Positions 1 to 9,394 of a stretch of 64,000 nt of DNA are shown here, piece by piece. This DNA is from JABDGM01 sp046349975. Its GTDB lineage: Bacteria > Planctomycetota > Planctomycetia > Pirellulales > Lacipirellulaceae. The stretch covers positions 1 to 64,000 of the forward strand of contig JAXMBH010000025.1 of the NCBI GenBank assembly GCA_046349975.1, written 5' to 3'. The first letter of the stretch is position 1. Each line of letters begins with the position of its first letter. Below the pieces are notes generated by a model, which searched no databases, was not told the DNA's origin, and saw nothing but the letters and a program-made list of their open reading frames with translations. The translations under genes and the position numbers were made by a program.

Positions 1-1509
1 TTATGGGTGTCGATTCCCAATTTATTGTGCGGCTTTTCGGTGTGGATGTACTGGGGCATGATTGTGGCCTCGATGCAGCGGCTCCACTTCGCCAACCCCG
101 ATCTGTTCAACTTCATCGACAGCACGGGCAAGCCGTATAACGAAGCCGGTTATCGCGCACTTCTGTTTACGCTGCCGGCGGTGGCTGGCCTCGCCGGTGC
201 GACGCTCCGCATTCCCAACTCGTTTATGATCGCGATCTGCGGTGGCCGGAACGTCAAGTGCATGACGACGCTCCTCTTGATCATTCCCGCGCTGCTCACT
301 GGCATTGCCCTGCAAAATCCCCGCACACCGTTCTATGTGTACACGATCTTGGCGGCGTTTTCCGGCGTCGGCGGCGGGGCGTTCGCTTCGAGTATGTCGA
401 ATATTTCGTTTTTCTTTCCGAAGCGAATGCAAGGTCTTGCCCTGGGACTCAACGCTGGGTTAGGCAATGCCGGCGTCAGTGTGATGCAGTTTCTCATTCC
501 GTGGGCGATCACGTTCGGCTTGTTCGGTTCCCTTGGCGGCGATCCGCAGCAGTACTCCGTTGCCGGCCAGCCGCAACAAATGTGGCTGCAGAATGCGACG
601 CTGATATGGGTCCCGATCATGACGGTGCTGGCGATCATGGTTTGCCTATTCATGAACAACCTGCCGCAACATCGCTGCGGTTCCACGCCGTCGGCGATAT
701 GCAAATACGTATGGTTGCAGCTGATTGGCTTCGTTGGTACGGCGGCCGGCGTCATCTTCTTGCTCTTCGTGCCGCTGCCGATTCCCGAGTTGCTGCGCAT
801 CTTCTTGGTCCTGCTGACGTCGGTGGTGGTCACGCTCCTTGGTATGCGGTTCGCCACGCCACAAGCCATTCAGCAGCCACTCAACAGCCAGTTTGCTATC
901 TTCCGTAACAAACACAATTGGATCATGACGTGGCTCTATGTGATGACGTTTGGCTCATTCATTGGTTATTCAAACGCTTTCCCAAAGTTGATCGAGGATG
1001 TGTTCGTTACAAAGACCAACGGGCTAGTGCCATCGAGTTACATTTGGCTCGGTGCGGCGGTGGGGGCTTTCATACGCCCCGTCGGCGGTTGGTTGGCCGA
1101 CAAGCTAGGCGGCGCCCGCGTTACCCAATGGGATACGTGGATTATGGTGGCTTCGACGCTCCTGGCCGGCTACATCGTGTCGCTCGCTGGTCAGAGCACG
1201 ACACCGGAAAAGTATTTCATGCCGTTCTTAGTGACATTTATCGTGTTGTTCGCGACGACGGGCATCGGCAACGGCTCCACATTCCGCATGATTCCGATCA
1301 TCTTCTCGAAAGAACAAGCGGGGCCAGTGCTCGGGTGGACTTCCGCCATTGCTGCGTACGGCGCGTATTTGATTCCCAAGATCTTTGCCACGCAAATCGA
1401 GGCCCACACGCCTGAATACGCGTTATATGGATTCGCGGTCTATTATGCGAGTTGCCTCGCGGTGAACTGGTGGTTCTATGCCCGCAAAGGTGCGGAGATC
1501 GAGTGCTGA
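1..1509 (+). CDS. Nitrate/nitrite MFS transporter (NNP family), 5' truncated by window
   Basis: The frame is open from the first base of the window, so the true start lies upstream and only about 502 codons are visible. The protein is a many-spanning MFS carrier. It carries a recognisable nitrate signature around residues 120-160, with the segment FFFPKRMQGLALGLNAG followed by GNAGVSVMQF, as in NarK/NasA-type nitrate-nitrite porters. The second half has another helix bundle with a GGWLADKLGG loop typical of MFS carriers. It ends 27 bp before actA on the same strand, so it may be co-transcribed with the alternative complex III operon. No nitrate reductase gene is visible here. Direction of transport (import or nitrate/nitrite exchange) cannot be told from sequence. 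Confidence 0.88.
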   Translation, partial: LWVSIPNLLCGFSVWMYWGMIVASMQRLHFANPDLFNFIDSTGKPYNEAGYRALLFTLPAVAGLAGATLRIPNSFMIAICGGRNVKCMTTLLLIIPALLTGIALQNPRTPFYVYTILAAFSGVGGGAFASSMSNISFFFPKRMQGLALGLNAGLGNAGVSVMQFLIPWAITFGLFGSLGGDPQQYSVAGQPQQMWLQNATLIWVPIMTVLAIMVCLFMNNLPQHRCGSTPSAICKYVWLQLIGFVGTAAGVIFLLFVPLPIPELLRIFLVLLTSVVVTLLGMRFATPQAIQQPLNSQFAIFRNKHNWIMTWLYVMTFGSFIGYSNAFPKLIEDVFVTKTNGLVPSSYIWLGAAVGAFIRPVGGWLADKLGGARVTQWDTWIMVASTLLAGYIVSLAGQSTTPEKYFMPFLVTFIVLFATTGIGNGSTFRMIPIIFSKEQAGPVLGWTSAIAAYGAYLIPKIFATQIEAHTPEYALYGFAVYYASCLAVNWWFYARKGAEIEC

Positions 1510-1536
1510 GTCGGAGCTTATACGGATAACCGCGCT

Positions 1537-2190
1537 ATGCAGCAACGAGTTTTAACCATCGCACTGATCATCGGTCTGGGCTTCAGCGTCTCGCTGTTAG
1601 CTTCAGCGTTTAGTGCGTGGCGATTGCCCGATAATCAACAAGGCTACGCGCCAGAGCAACCAATCGCGTATTCACACCGGCTGCACGCGGGCGAATTGCA
1701 GATCGACTGCAAGTTTTGCCACTCGGCTGCCGCCTCAAGCCGTTACGCCGGTATTCCGTCGTCAGATGTCTGTATGAAGTGCCACCGCTTCGTGACCGCA
1801 CCTTACAACGTCACGCAACAGGAGTTGCAACTCGCCGACAAGGAAAAGCGACCGCCAAAAACGATCGTCTCGGCTGAACTCAAGAAGCTCTACGATGCGC
1901 TGGCGCTTGATGACAAACTGCAACCGATTCCTGGGCGCACGCCTCAATCGATTCCCTGGGTACGGATCCACAATCTGCCCGACTACGCTTGCTTTTCCCA
2001 TCAGGCGCACGTGTCGGCAGGTGTAACCTGCCAATACTGCCATGGGCCGATTGAATCGATGGAACGCGTGCAGCAGTTCAGCACACTATCGATGGGCTGG
2101 TGCGTCAACTGCCACCGTGATGCAACCCAAAATGGCGTGAACGGTCGGCCAGTTCAGGCCGCCACCAATTGCTCGGTGTGTCACCACTAG
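1537..2190 (+). CDS. actA: ActA, pentahaem cytochrome c of alternative complex III
   Basis: The 217-residue protein has one N-terminal hydrophobic segment (about residues 5-28) that would anchor it in the cytoplasmic membrane with the rest outside. Five CXXCH haem sites are visible: C58-H62, C79-H83, C165-H169, C189-H193 and C212-H216, which is the haem number expected for ActA. ActA passes electrons from the quinol-oxidising core towards downstream cytochromes. It is first in a tight operon, 19 bp before actB. Family assignment rests on haem count plus the complete actABCDEF order that follows. Confidence 0.92.
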   Translation: MQQRVLTIALIIGLGFSVSLLASAFSAWRLPDNQQGYAPEQPIAYSHRLHAGELQIDCKFCHSAAASSRYAGIPSSDVCMKCHRFVTAPYNVTQQELQLADKEKRPPKTIVSAELKKLYDALALDDKLQPIPGRTPQSIPWVRIHNLPDYACFSHQAHVSAGVTCQYCHGPIESMERVQQFSTLSMGWCVNCHRDATQNGVNGRPVQAATNCSVCHH

Positions 2191-2209
2191 TATTGCCCTC
2201 CTGGCTGCG

Positions 2210-5200
2210 ATGACTAAGCGATCAAATACTTTAGATACGAGCCAACACAAGCCGCGCGACCCATCGCCAATTGGCAGTGGTCCAACTTCAGCCGCAGAAG
2301 CGGCAACCTGGAACCGCCGACAGTTCCTGGAAGCGGCTGGCTTTACGGCAACTTTGGCAACGCTCGGCGGCTGCGGACGAGCAGCGGTCGACCACGCCTT
2401 CCCCGCGCCAGCAATGTCTGCCGGCATGTTGCCCGGCCAACTTCGCTCATATGCCTCGGTTTGTCCGGGCTGTTCAGCTGCCTGCGGACTAGTCATCGGA
2501 ACTCGAGACGGGCGACCCTTGAAAATGGAGGGCCTGCCCGAGCATCCCGTCTCACGGGGTGGTTTGTGCGCAGTGGGACAGGCTCTGCCAATCGGATTGT
2601 ACGACAGCCACCGCTTGTCCGGCCCGTTGCAAAACGGCAAGCCGGCCGATTGGAAGTCCATCGATCAACTGGTCATTCAGGCCCTCGATCGCATCAAAAC
2701 CGAGCGGCAGGCGGTTCGAGTGGTGACGCCGACGCTAGTCAGCCCGACGCTACAGGCGCAGATTGCCGCATTCGTCAGCCAGTTTCCGGATGGTCGACAG
2801 GTCGTTTTTGATCCGACGAGCAGCAGCGCGATTTTGGACGCTCACCAGCAAACTCACGCCGCCCGAGTATTGCCACATTACCGCTTTGACCGCGCCACGA
2901 CCATCGTTTCGTTTGGGGCCGATTTCCTCGGTACCTGGATTTCGCCCGTCGAGTTCGCTGCCGCCTGGAGTACACAGCGCGCGCCGCAATCCAGTAAGCC
3001 GGAAATGTCGTTTCATGTGCAGTTCGAGAGTCGCATGTCGCTCACCGGCAGCAACGCCGACAGGCGATACGCGATTCATCCTTCTCAGCAAAGCGTGCTT
3101 ATCGGCCGATTGATGGAAATCGTAGCCACGATCGCCGGCAAGCCTCTAGCCGAAAAACCGCCAGCAACAATCGATGGCGATTCGGACCGCGTCGTTGCCG
3201 CCCTCGCCGAGCGATTATGGAATCAGCGCGGCAAGTGCCTCGTCGTGTGCGATAGCCAGGATGTGGGCGATCAGCGCTCGATCAACTACATCAACCACCT
3301 GCTAGGCAACTACGGTGCTACACTCGATCTAGAGCGGCCCAGCCGACAGCGACAAGGCAATGATCGAGACGTTCAACAACTTATCGAAGAGCTGAAAGCC
3401 GACCGGATCGGTGCTTTGCTGGTGGCCGATGTGGACTTACTGCATGCCTTGGCCAACCAAGCCGAATTAGCGGAAGCAGTTGATCGCGTGCCGCTGACCA
3501 TCAGCTGTGCACAGCGCGAGAACGCATTCACTGCGCACGCCAAATTTGTGTGCCCCGATCATCACCCGCTGGAATCTTGGTGCGATGCCGAGCCTATTTC
3601 CGGCTTGGTTGGATTGGGGCAACCCACGCTCAGACCACTGGGAGATACGCGGGCCATTTTGGAAAGTCTGGCCACATGGATGGGCCAGCCGACGACGACC
3701 CTCGAGGCACTGCAAAAGCACTGGATGGACTCGGTGTTCCCACGTCGGCTGTCGTCGGCTTCTGCCAAGTTTGCCGATTTCTGGGATGATGCGTTGCGCA
3801 GCGGCTTCGTCGAAATTACGCCCGAGCCAGTGAAGGTCGGCGAGTTCGACGCCGCAGCGATTAAACCTCCGATTCCCAGCACCGCGGCCGATGACTTCAC
3901 AATTGTGCTCTACAATAAGGTGGGCATGCCCGATGCACGCCACGCCCATAACCCGTGGTTGCAGGAACTTCCCGATCCGGTAACCAAAGCTACCTGGGGC
4001 AATTATGTGTGCATTTCGCCGGCCGACGCAGACAAATTGCGGGTCGGTGATGGCGATGTGGTGACGGTTGCCGCAGGCAAAAATGGTTCACAGGTGGATC
4101 TGCCCGCACTGGTTCAAGTCGGTCAGCACGATGGAACCCTGGCGATCGCGCTGGCCTACGGAGTCAAGGGGACCGATCGTTTTGCCAGAATTGGTCCGCA
4201 ATGGATCGGGGCGAAACCCACTGTTGCCGACGACGAGCTTGTGGGCGTAAACGCGGCTGGGCTTCTCGAATTTCGCGACGGCACGCTGCGTTACGAGCGG
4301 GCAGGCGCTACGGTTGCTAAAACCAACAAGCACCGCGCACTCGCGACCACGCAGAGATACGACTCGCTGGAACTTCCCGCCAACGTGGCGCCTCGGGGGG
4401 CGGAAAGCCGCGACGTGGTTGAACGCACGACGCTCGCTGCCTTTGCCAACGACCCACACTCGGGCGCGGCCGGACACCATGGCTCGACCGAGGAGCAGCT
4501 TTGGCCCGAAGACCATCCTGAGGTCGGGCATGCCTGGGGAATGGTGATCGACTTGAACAAATGCACTGGCTGTTCGGGCTGCGTCGTCGCCTGCCAGGTG
4601 GAGAACAACGTGCCGGTGGTTGGCTACGATGAGATCCTGCGGCAGCGCGAAATGCACTGGCTTCGCATCGATCGCTATTACGATGGGGAAGGCGACGACC
4701 TGGAGGTCGCCCACCAGCCGATGATGTGCCAGCATTGCGGCAATGCCCCGTGCGAAACCGTGTGCCCCGCGCTGGCGACTGTTCACAGCAGCGAGGGCCT
4801 CAACGAGCAGATCTATAATCGCTGCGTCGGCACGCGCTATTGTGCGAACAATTGCCCCTACAAAGTGCGGCGGTTCAACTGGTTCGCTTATCCTCACCCC
4901 GACCTGCGGCAAAACCTCGTGCTCAATCCAGAGGTGACGGTCCGCTCGCGCGGTGTGATGGAAAAATGCTCGATGTGCGTCCAACGGATCGAGGCCGGCA
5001 GAATCGCTGCCCGTAGCGCGGCTGGACCAATTGCAGACGGCGCCGTTCAAACTGCATGTCAGCAGTCGTGTCCGGCCAACGCGATCGTCTTTGGCGATTT
5101 GAACGATCCGCAGAGTGCGATTCACGCGGCCGCAAAGAATCCGCGTCGCTTTCGTGTGCTCGAAGAGTTGAATGTGCGGCCGTCGGTTTCGTATTTGCGC

Positions 5201-5239
5201 GTCGTGACGAATCGCGACGAGGAGGGTCGCCGTGGCTGA
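2210..5239 (+). CDS. actB: ActB, molybdopterin-like/Fe-S fusion subunit of alternative complex III
   Basis: The 1009-residue protein fuses a molybdopterin-oxidoreductase-like domain (about 80-730) to a four-cluster ferredoxin domain (about 770-1000). A Tat signal, NRRQFLEAAGF, lies at residues 35-45, and a lipobox-like LGGC ends at C55. The ferredoxin half shows the cysteine runs CTGCSGCVVAC (from C785), CQHCGNAPCETVC, CANNCPYKVRRF and CSMC followed by CQQSC. The N-terminal half also keeps C85-X2-C88-X3-C92-X27-C120, a [4Fe-4S] spacing of molybdoenzymes. ActB-like wording such as ADFLGTWISPVEF supports the call over a catalytic molybdoenzyme. It overlaps actC by 8 bp. Confidence 0.93.
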   Translation: MTKRSNTLDTSQHKPRDPSPIGSGPTSAAEAATWNRRQFLEAAGFTATLATLGGCGRAAVDHAFPAPAMSAGMLPGQLRSYASVCPGCSAACGLVIGTRDGRPLKMEGLPEHPVSRGGLCAVGQALPIGLYDSHRLSGPLQNGKPADWKSIDQLVIQALDRIKTERQAVRVVTPTLVSPTLQAQIAAFVSQFPDGRQVVFDPTSSSAILDAHQQTHAARVLPHYRFDRATTIVSFGADFLGTWISPVEFAAAWSTQRAPQSSKPEMSFHVQFESRMSLTGSNADRRYAIHPSQQSVLIGRLMEIVATIAGKPLAEKPPATIDGDSDRVVAALAERLWNQRGKCLVVCDSQDVGDQRSINYINHLLGNYGATLDLERPSRQRQGNDRDVQQLIEELKADRIGALLVADVDLLHALANQAELAEAVDRVPLTISCAQRENAFTAHAKFVCPDHHPLESWCDAEPISGLVGLGQPTLRPLGDTRAILESLATWMGQPTTTLEALQKHWMDSVFPRRLSSASAKFADFWDDALRSGFVEITPEPVKVGEFDAAAIKPPIPSTAADDFTIVLYNKVGMPDARHAHNPWLQELPDPVTKATWGNYVCISPADADKLRVGDGDVVTVAAGKNGSQVDLPALVQVGQHDGTLAIALAYGVKGTDRFARIGPQWIGAKPTVADDELVGVNAAGLLEFRDGTLRYERAGATVAKTNKHRALATTQRYDSLELPANVAPRGAESRDVVERTTLAAFANDPHSGAAGHHGSTEEQLWPEDHPEVGHAWGMVIDLNKCTGCSGCVVACQVENNVPVVGYDEILRQREMHWLRIDRYYDGEGDDLEVAHQPMMCQHCGNAPCETVCPALATVHSSEGLNEQIYNRCVGTRYCANNCPYKVRRFNWFAYPHPDLRQNLVLNPEVTVRSRGVMEKCSMCVQRIEAGRIAARSAAGPIADGAVQTACQQSCPANAIVFGDLNDPQSAIHAAAKNPRRFRVLEELNVRPSVSYLRVVTNRDEEGRRG

Positions 5240-6671
5240 GACATTGACACTTCGCGTGCCCGCTGAGTTGTCCGCTTCGAATGCCGATGCTTTAGCGGCA
5301 CTGCGACCGCCATTAATCGCTGGCGACAAGCAACCGGCTGACGTTACTCGCGATATCTGCGCTCCGTTCGAACGTCGTCCGACCGCACTTTGGTGGGCCG
5401 CCTTCGCGATATCATTCAGTACACTCGTGGTGGGTGCCGTGGCGGTCACGTATCAAATTGCGACCGGCATTGGCACGTGGGGACTCAATCGCACGGTGGG
5501 TTGGGCATTCGACATCACCAACTTCGTGTTTTGGGTCGGTATCGGTCATGCCGGCACACTCATTTCGGCAGTGCTGTTCCTATTCCGCCAGAAGTGGCGG
5601 ACGTCCGTGAATCGTTCGGCAGAAGCAATGACGCTGTTTGCCGTTATGTGCGCCGGCCTGTTCCCGATCATCCACATGGGTCGCCCGTGGCTAGCGTTCT
5701 GGATGATGCCCTATCCGAATACGCGGGGCCCGCTGTGGGTGAATTTCAAATCGCCGCTCTTGTGGGACGTATTCGCGATTTCGACCTATTTACTCATTTC
5801 GGCAGTGTTCTGGTATGTGGGGCTGATTCCCGATCTGGCCACGATTCGCGATCGCTCGCAGCCAGGTTGGCGTCGTCGCCTGACCGGAATCTTCAGCCTC
5901 GGCTGGAACGGTTCGGCCCGCACCTGGCATCGCTACGAGACGGTTTACATGCTGCTGGCCGGTCTTGCGACGCCGCTGGTGTTTTCCGTCCATACGATCG
6001 TCAGCATGGACTTCGCCACAGCCGTCATTCCCGGCTGGCACACGACGATCTTCCCGCCGTACTTCGTGGCGGGAGCGATTTTCAGCGGGCTGGCAATGGT
6101 ACTCACGCTAATGCTCGTCGCCCGCAAGGTGATGCAACTTGAGGACTACATCACGCTGCGCCATGTGGAAGCGATGTGCAAATTGATGCTTTCGATGGGC
6201 TGCATTGTCGGCCTGGCGTATGGCACCGAGTTTTTCATTGCCGCATACAGCGGAAATCCTTACGAACAGTTCGTATTCCTCAATCGCGCTGGCGGCCCCT
6301 TCCGCTGGGCCTATTGGACGATGGTGACCTGCAACGTCATCATCCCACAACTGCTTTGGTTCCGCGCTGTCCGACGAAATATACCGCTCGTGTTCATCGT
6401 CAGCATCGTGGTAAATATCGGCATGTGGTTCGAGCGGTTTGTGATCATCGTCACGAGCCTGCATCGCGACTTCCTGCCCTCGAGTTGGGCCGATTATTCT
6501 CCAACCATCATCGAAGTTGCCACTCTCTTGGGAAGTTTCGGATTGTTCTTCTCTTGCTTCCTGCTGTTTTGCCGGTTCATTCCTGTAATTGCCATGGCCG
6601 AGGTAAAAGGCGTATTGAAATCGCCGCTTCACTCGCAAACACACGAGCCGGCGAAAGGAGACGCGGCATGA
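5232..6671 (+). CDS. actC: ActC, NrfD/PsrC-like quinol-binding membrane subunit
   Basis: This 479-residue integral membrane protein has about ten hydrophobic segments and matches the NrfD/PsrC family by its layout and motifs such as GIGHAGTLISAVLFLFR and the later YETVYMLLAG. In alternative complex III, ActC is one of two paralogous quinone-interacting membrane subunits (the other is ActF). The start overlaps the end of actB by 8 bp, and its stop overlaps the actD start as ATGA, so translation is probably coupled. The first 50 residues are a cytoplasmic extension before the first helix. Confidence 0.93.
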   Translation: MAETLTLRVPAELSASNADALAALRPPLIAGDKQPADVTRDICAPFERRPTALWWAAFAISFSTLVVGAVAVTYQIATGIGTWGLNRTVGWAFDITNFVFWVGIGHAGTLISAVLFLFRQKWRTSVNRSAEAMTLFAVMCAGLFPIIHMGRPWLAFWMMPYPNTRGPLWVNFKSPLLWDVFAISTYLLISAVFWYVGLIPDLATIRDRSQPGWRRRLTGIFSLGWNGSARTWHRYETVYMLLAGLATPLVFSVHTIVSMDFATAVIPGWHTTIFPPYFVAGAIFSGLAMVLTLMLVARKVMQLEDYITLRHVEAMCKLMLSMGCIVGLAYGTEFFIAAYSGNPYEQFVFLNRAGGPFRWAYWTMVTCNVIIPQLLWFRAVRRNIPLVFIVSIVVNIGMWFERFVIIVTSLHRDFLPSSWADYSPTIIEVATLLGSFGLFFSCFLLFCRFIPVIAMAEVKGVLKSPLHSQTHEPAKGDAA

Positions 6672-7207
6672 GCGACCGACTGCTCCTGGCAAAATTCGGA
6701 CACGAAGACGACCTGCTGGCATCCTGTAAAGAGTTGCGCCGACACGGGTACGAGATCGTCGACGCGTTTACGCCTTATGCTGTCCACGGGCTCGATCGTG
6801 CGATGGGACTCAAACCCTCGCGGCTGACCTGGGTCTGCTTCGTTTGCGGTATGGTTGGCGCGATCGGCATGCTCATTTTCGAGTACTGGGTCGGGGCGAT
6901 TTCCTGGCCAATTGACGTCGGCGGCAAGCCTTGGAATTCGCTGCCATCGAACGTTCCTGTGGCATTTGAAACGGCCGTCTTACTTGCGGGATTCGGCAGC
7001 GTGTTTGCCTTATTGGGCGTTTCACGACTTTATCCGGGTAAGAAAGTGAAACCACTTCTTGAACGCACCGCGGATGATCGCTTCGTCATTGTGCTTAATG
7101 AGACCGACGCCCGCTTCGACCCGGCCCACGTGGACCGCTTGCTTAGACCATTTAATCTTCTGGAATTGGAGGAGCGCGTGAATTCCCCGGGAGGCGGCCA
7201 GCCATGA
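6668..7207 (+). CDS. actD: ActD, DUF3341 membrane subunit
   Basis: The start chosen is the ATG at 6668, which overlaps the actC stop as ATGA; a longer open frame upstream runs over actC and is not used. The resulting 179-residue protein has a soluble N-terminal domain with the DUF3341 wording YEIVDAFTPYAVHGLD, then two transmembrane segments at roughly residues 55-75 and 97-117. ActD is a structural subunit of alternative complex III. Its stop overlaps the actE start. Confidence 0.9.
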   Translation: MSDRLLLAKFGHEDDLLASCKELRRHGYEIVDAFTPYAVHGLDRAMGLKPSRLTWVCFVCGMVGAIGMLIFEYWVGAISWPIDVGGKPWNSLPSNVPVAFETAVLLAGFGSVFALLGVSRLYPGKKVKPLLERTADDRFVIVLNETDARFDPAHVDRLLRPFNLLELEERVNSPGGGQP

Positions 7208-7911
7208 TGAACCGTCTCAATCGATTCCTGTTCCTGGCGTTGGTGGTCGTACTTGCTCCGTTGGCACTCATGCGAGTGGATCATTCGCGCCCCAATTTCC
7301 AGATTGTTTTCGGCAACGACATGACCTATTCACCTGCTTATGGTGCATATTCCGCCAATCCAAACTTTGCGAACGGCCGAACGATCCAGGAGCCGATCAC
7401 CGGCACGCTTGCCCGCAGCGAATCTCGGTTCGATTTCTTGGCAACGCCCGAGGACGCACTTCGGGCCGGCGAGCAACTAATCAGCCCGTACTCCAAATCG
7501 GCGGATGAAAACAATGTCGCAGCCGACCGCGGCGCTGTTGTTTTTCAAACGTTTTGCACGTCCTGCCACGGTGGCGATGCTAATGGAAACGGCCCTGTGG
7601 CCCAACGTGGCTTCCCGCCGCCGCCGTCGTTACTTACGGGCAAATCACGCGACATGAAGGATGGTCAATTGTTCCACATCCTTACGCTGGGGCAAAACAA
7701 CATGCCGAACTTTGCCGTGCAGTTGCCGCCCAGCCGCCGGTGGGACGTCATCGCCTACATTCGTCGTCTCCAACATTCGGCGCAGCCGCCAGCATCGTCG
7801 GTTCCGCCTGCGACGCCGACAGCGCCGACTCCGGCGCCAACCGTTGTGCCGCCAACTGCTGTGTCCACGACGCCCACAGCGGAACAACCCGCTGGGGAGC
7901 CCAAGCAATGA
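7204..7911 (+). CDS. actE: ActE, monohaem cytochrome c subunit
   Basis: This 235-residue protein has an N-terminal membrane segment (about 6-24) and a single haem c site, CTSCH at 118-122. Met167 in NNMPNF is the likely sixth ligand. Its C-terminal 40 residues are an alanine-, proline- and threonine-rich tail after the cytochrome fold, probably a flexible linker to a partner. In alternative complex III, ActE is the exit cytochrome. The start at 7204 overlaps the actD stop and its own stop overlaps the actF start as ATGA. Confidence 0.9.
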   Translation: MMNRLNRFLFLALVVVLAPLALMRVDHSRPNFQIVFGNDMTYSPAYGAYSANPNFANGRTIQEPITGTLARSESRFDFLATPEDALRAGEQLISPYSKSADENNVAADRGAVVFQTFCTSCHGGDANGNGPVAQRGFPPPPSLLTGKSRDMKDGQLFHILTLGQNNMPNFAVQLPPSRRWDVIAYIRRLQHSAQPPASSVPPATPTAPTPAPTVVPPTAVSTTPTAEQPAGEPKQ

Positions 7912-9074
7912 AATCGCCTAATTCCGCTCTCAGACTGGTTAGTCACCGACTGGGGCTCCTCGCAATTGCCTCGGCGGTCGCGACCGCGGTAGGTATCGCA
8001 TTCGCACCAGAACGTATCTGGAGCAACTTGTTGCTTTTAGGGTTTTATTCGGTCGCGATGGCGCTGGGCGGCGCACTGTTCATCGCACTCACATATGTTA
8101 CGAACGCGTCGTGGAACGTTGCATTTCGTCGCGTGCCGGAAGCCATGGCGATGATTCTTGCGCCGACGGGGCTGGTGCTGCTGGCAATACTCGCCATCCA
8201 TGGTCGTCAATACGCTTGGCACCCCGATTCGCCAGAGGCCGCTGCCGGCACGTTTTGGTTCAAAGAACTCTGGACGACGCCGACATTTTGGATGATCCGA
8301 GCAGTAACTTATATTGCGCTTTGGCTACTATTGTCGCGTGTGCTCGTAACGGCATCTCGTCGGCAGGATCATTCAAAGAGCCTCGGCCTCACGTTGTTCA
8401 ACCGGCGTATCTCGGCGATCTTTCTGCTGGTTTATGCCCCCACATTTGCACTCGCCAGCTGCGACTGGCTGATGTTGCTGGACCCCATGTGGTTCAGCAC
8501 AATTTTCGGCGTCTATAACTTCGCCGGCATGGTCCAAGCGGCGCTAGCTGCGATGATCATCCTAGCGATCGTGTTGCGCCGTCATGGTCCATTGCACGAT
8601 GTTTTCAGCGACGATCACTTGCACGACCTCTCCAAACTACTGCTTGGTTTCAGTTGTTTTTGGATGTACATCTGGTTCAGCCAATACATGCTGATCTGGT
8701 ACACCAACATGCCCGAGGAAACCGCGTACTATCTTCTTCGCACGCGAGGCCCCTGGGGGCCGCTCATGGTAGCCAACATCGCCCTCAATTGGATCATCCC
8801 TTTCTTCTCGCTGCTGCCGCGGCAGTCAAAGCGCAACGAGAGCATTATGTTGAAGATCGCCACAGTCATATTGATCGGTCATTGGCTCGATCTTTACATC
8901 ATGATCTTTCCCGCCACACTCGGCAGCACGCCCATGTTCGGACTATGGGAGCTCGTCAGTGGCGGATTGGCCGTCGGCTTCTTCGGCTGGGCGTTCTTTC
9001 GAGCATTTGCACAAGCGTCGCCCGTACCAAGTGGTGACCCGCTGTTAGCTGAAAGCCTGCACTACCACTGCTGA
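7908..9074 (+). CDS. actF: ActF, second NrfD-like membrane subunit
   Basis: The start at 7908 is chosen because ATG overlaps the actE stop; the frame is open further upstream but only over actE. The 388-residue protein is highly hydrophobic with about ten segments and the wording FSCFWMYIWFSQYMLIWY typical of ActF. It is a paralogue of ActC and completes the alternative complex III. The common downstream cytochrome oxidase genes are absent: the next genes are on the opposite strand. Confidence 0.92.
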   Translation: MKSPNSALRLVSHRLGLLAIASAVATAVGIAFAPERIWSNLLLLGFYSVAMALGGALFIALTYVTNASWNVAFRRVPEAMAMILAPTGLVLLAILAIHGRQYAWHPDSPEAAAGTFWFKELWTTPTFWMIRAVTYIALWLLLSRVLVTASRRQDHSKSLGLTLFNRRISAIFLLVYAPTFALASCDWLMLLDPMWFSTIFGVYNFAGMVQAALAAMIILAIVLRRHGPLHDVFSDDHLHDLSKLLLGFSCFWMYIWFSQYMLIWYTNMPEETAYYLLRTRGPWGPLMVANIALNWIIPFFSLLPRQSKRNESIMLKIATVILIGHWLDLYIMIFPATLGSTPMFGLWELVSGGLAVGFFGWAFFRAFAQASPVPSGDPLLAESLHYHC

Positions 9075-9394
9075 ATTCGCGGTAGGTCTACCTTCGTACG
9101 CGCACCGCCGACCAGATGATGGATCAAATCCTGTCCGGCGGACCCAGGGGCCACGGTGGCCATGCTGCCAGCGGCGGTGGCTGAAATCGTGCGCACAAAG
9201 GAAGTCCGCCACAGCAGGTGGCGCTCACGAGCCATCTGACCTGCCGCACCGCGTGACCTGTAAACTGACACTTCTTCATGGCCGATCCGCTGGATATTCC
9301 TGGCTAATCTCCGTCTCCAGATTCTCTGGACGTACGGATGAGCTATTCGAAGCAGTTTACGACCCTCGACCTCAGCAAGATACTCATCTTGAGG
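9075..9394. other. Convergent intergenic region with an in-frame open extension after the RraA stop
   Basis: There is no obvious T-tailed terminator between the convergent actF and RraA genes. On the minus strand the RraA frame stays open for about 110 codons after its TGA stop, down to a TAG at about 9062-9064. The translation is arginine-rich in its first half and reads HLVGGARTKVDLPRI near its end. No family is recognised. It could be a decayed or separate small gene, or chance openness. Confidence 0.3.

Noticed and set aside
2210..5239. Reading of actB as a respiratory nitrate reductase, suggested by the nitrate porter next to it
   Set aside because: The full actABCDEF order, fusion with a four-cluster ferredoxin domain and ActB-type wording favour alternative complex III.
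4088..5449. Minus-strand open frame of 453 codons over actB
   Set aside because: It lies opposite a gene with clear Fe-S motifs, is rich in Arg, His and Ala and shows no domain; it is a shadow of high-GC coding sequence.
6176..7207. Longer version of actD starting inside actC
   Set aside because: The extra 164 residues are an off-frame reading of actC; the ATG at 6668 overlaps the actC stop and matches the DUF3341 start.
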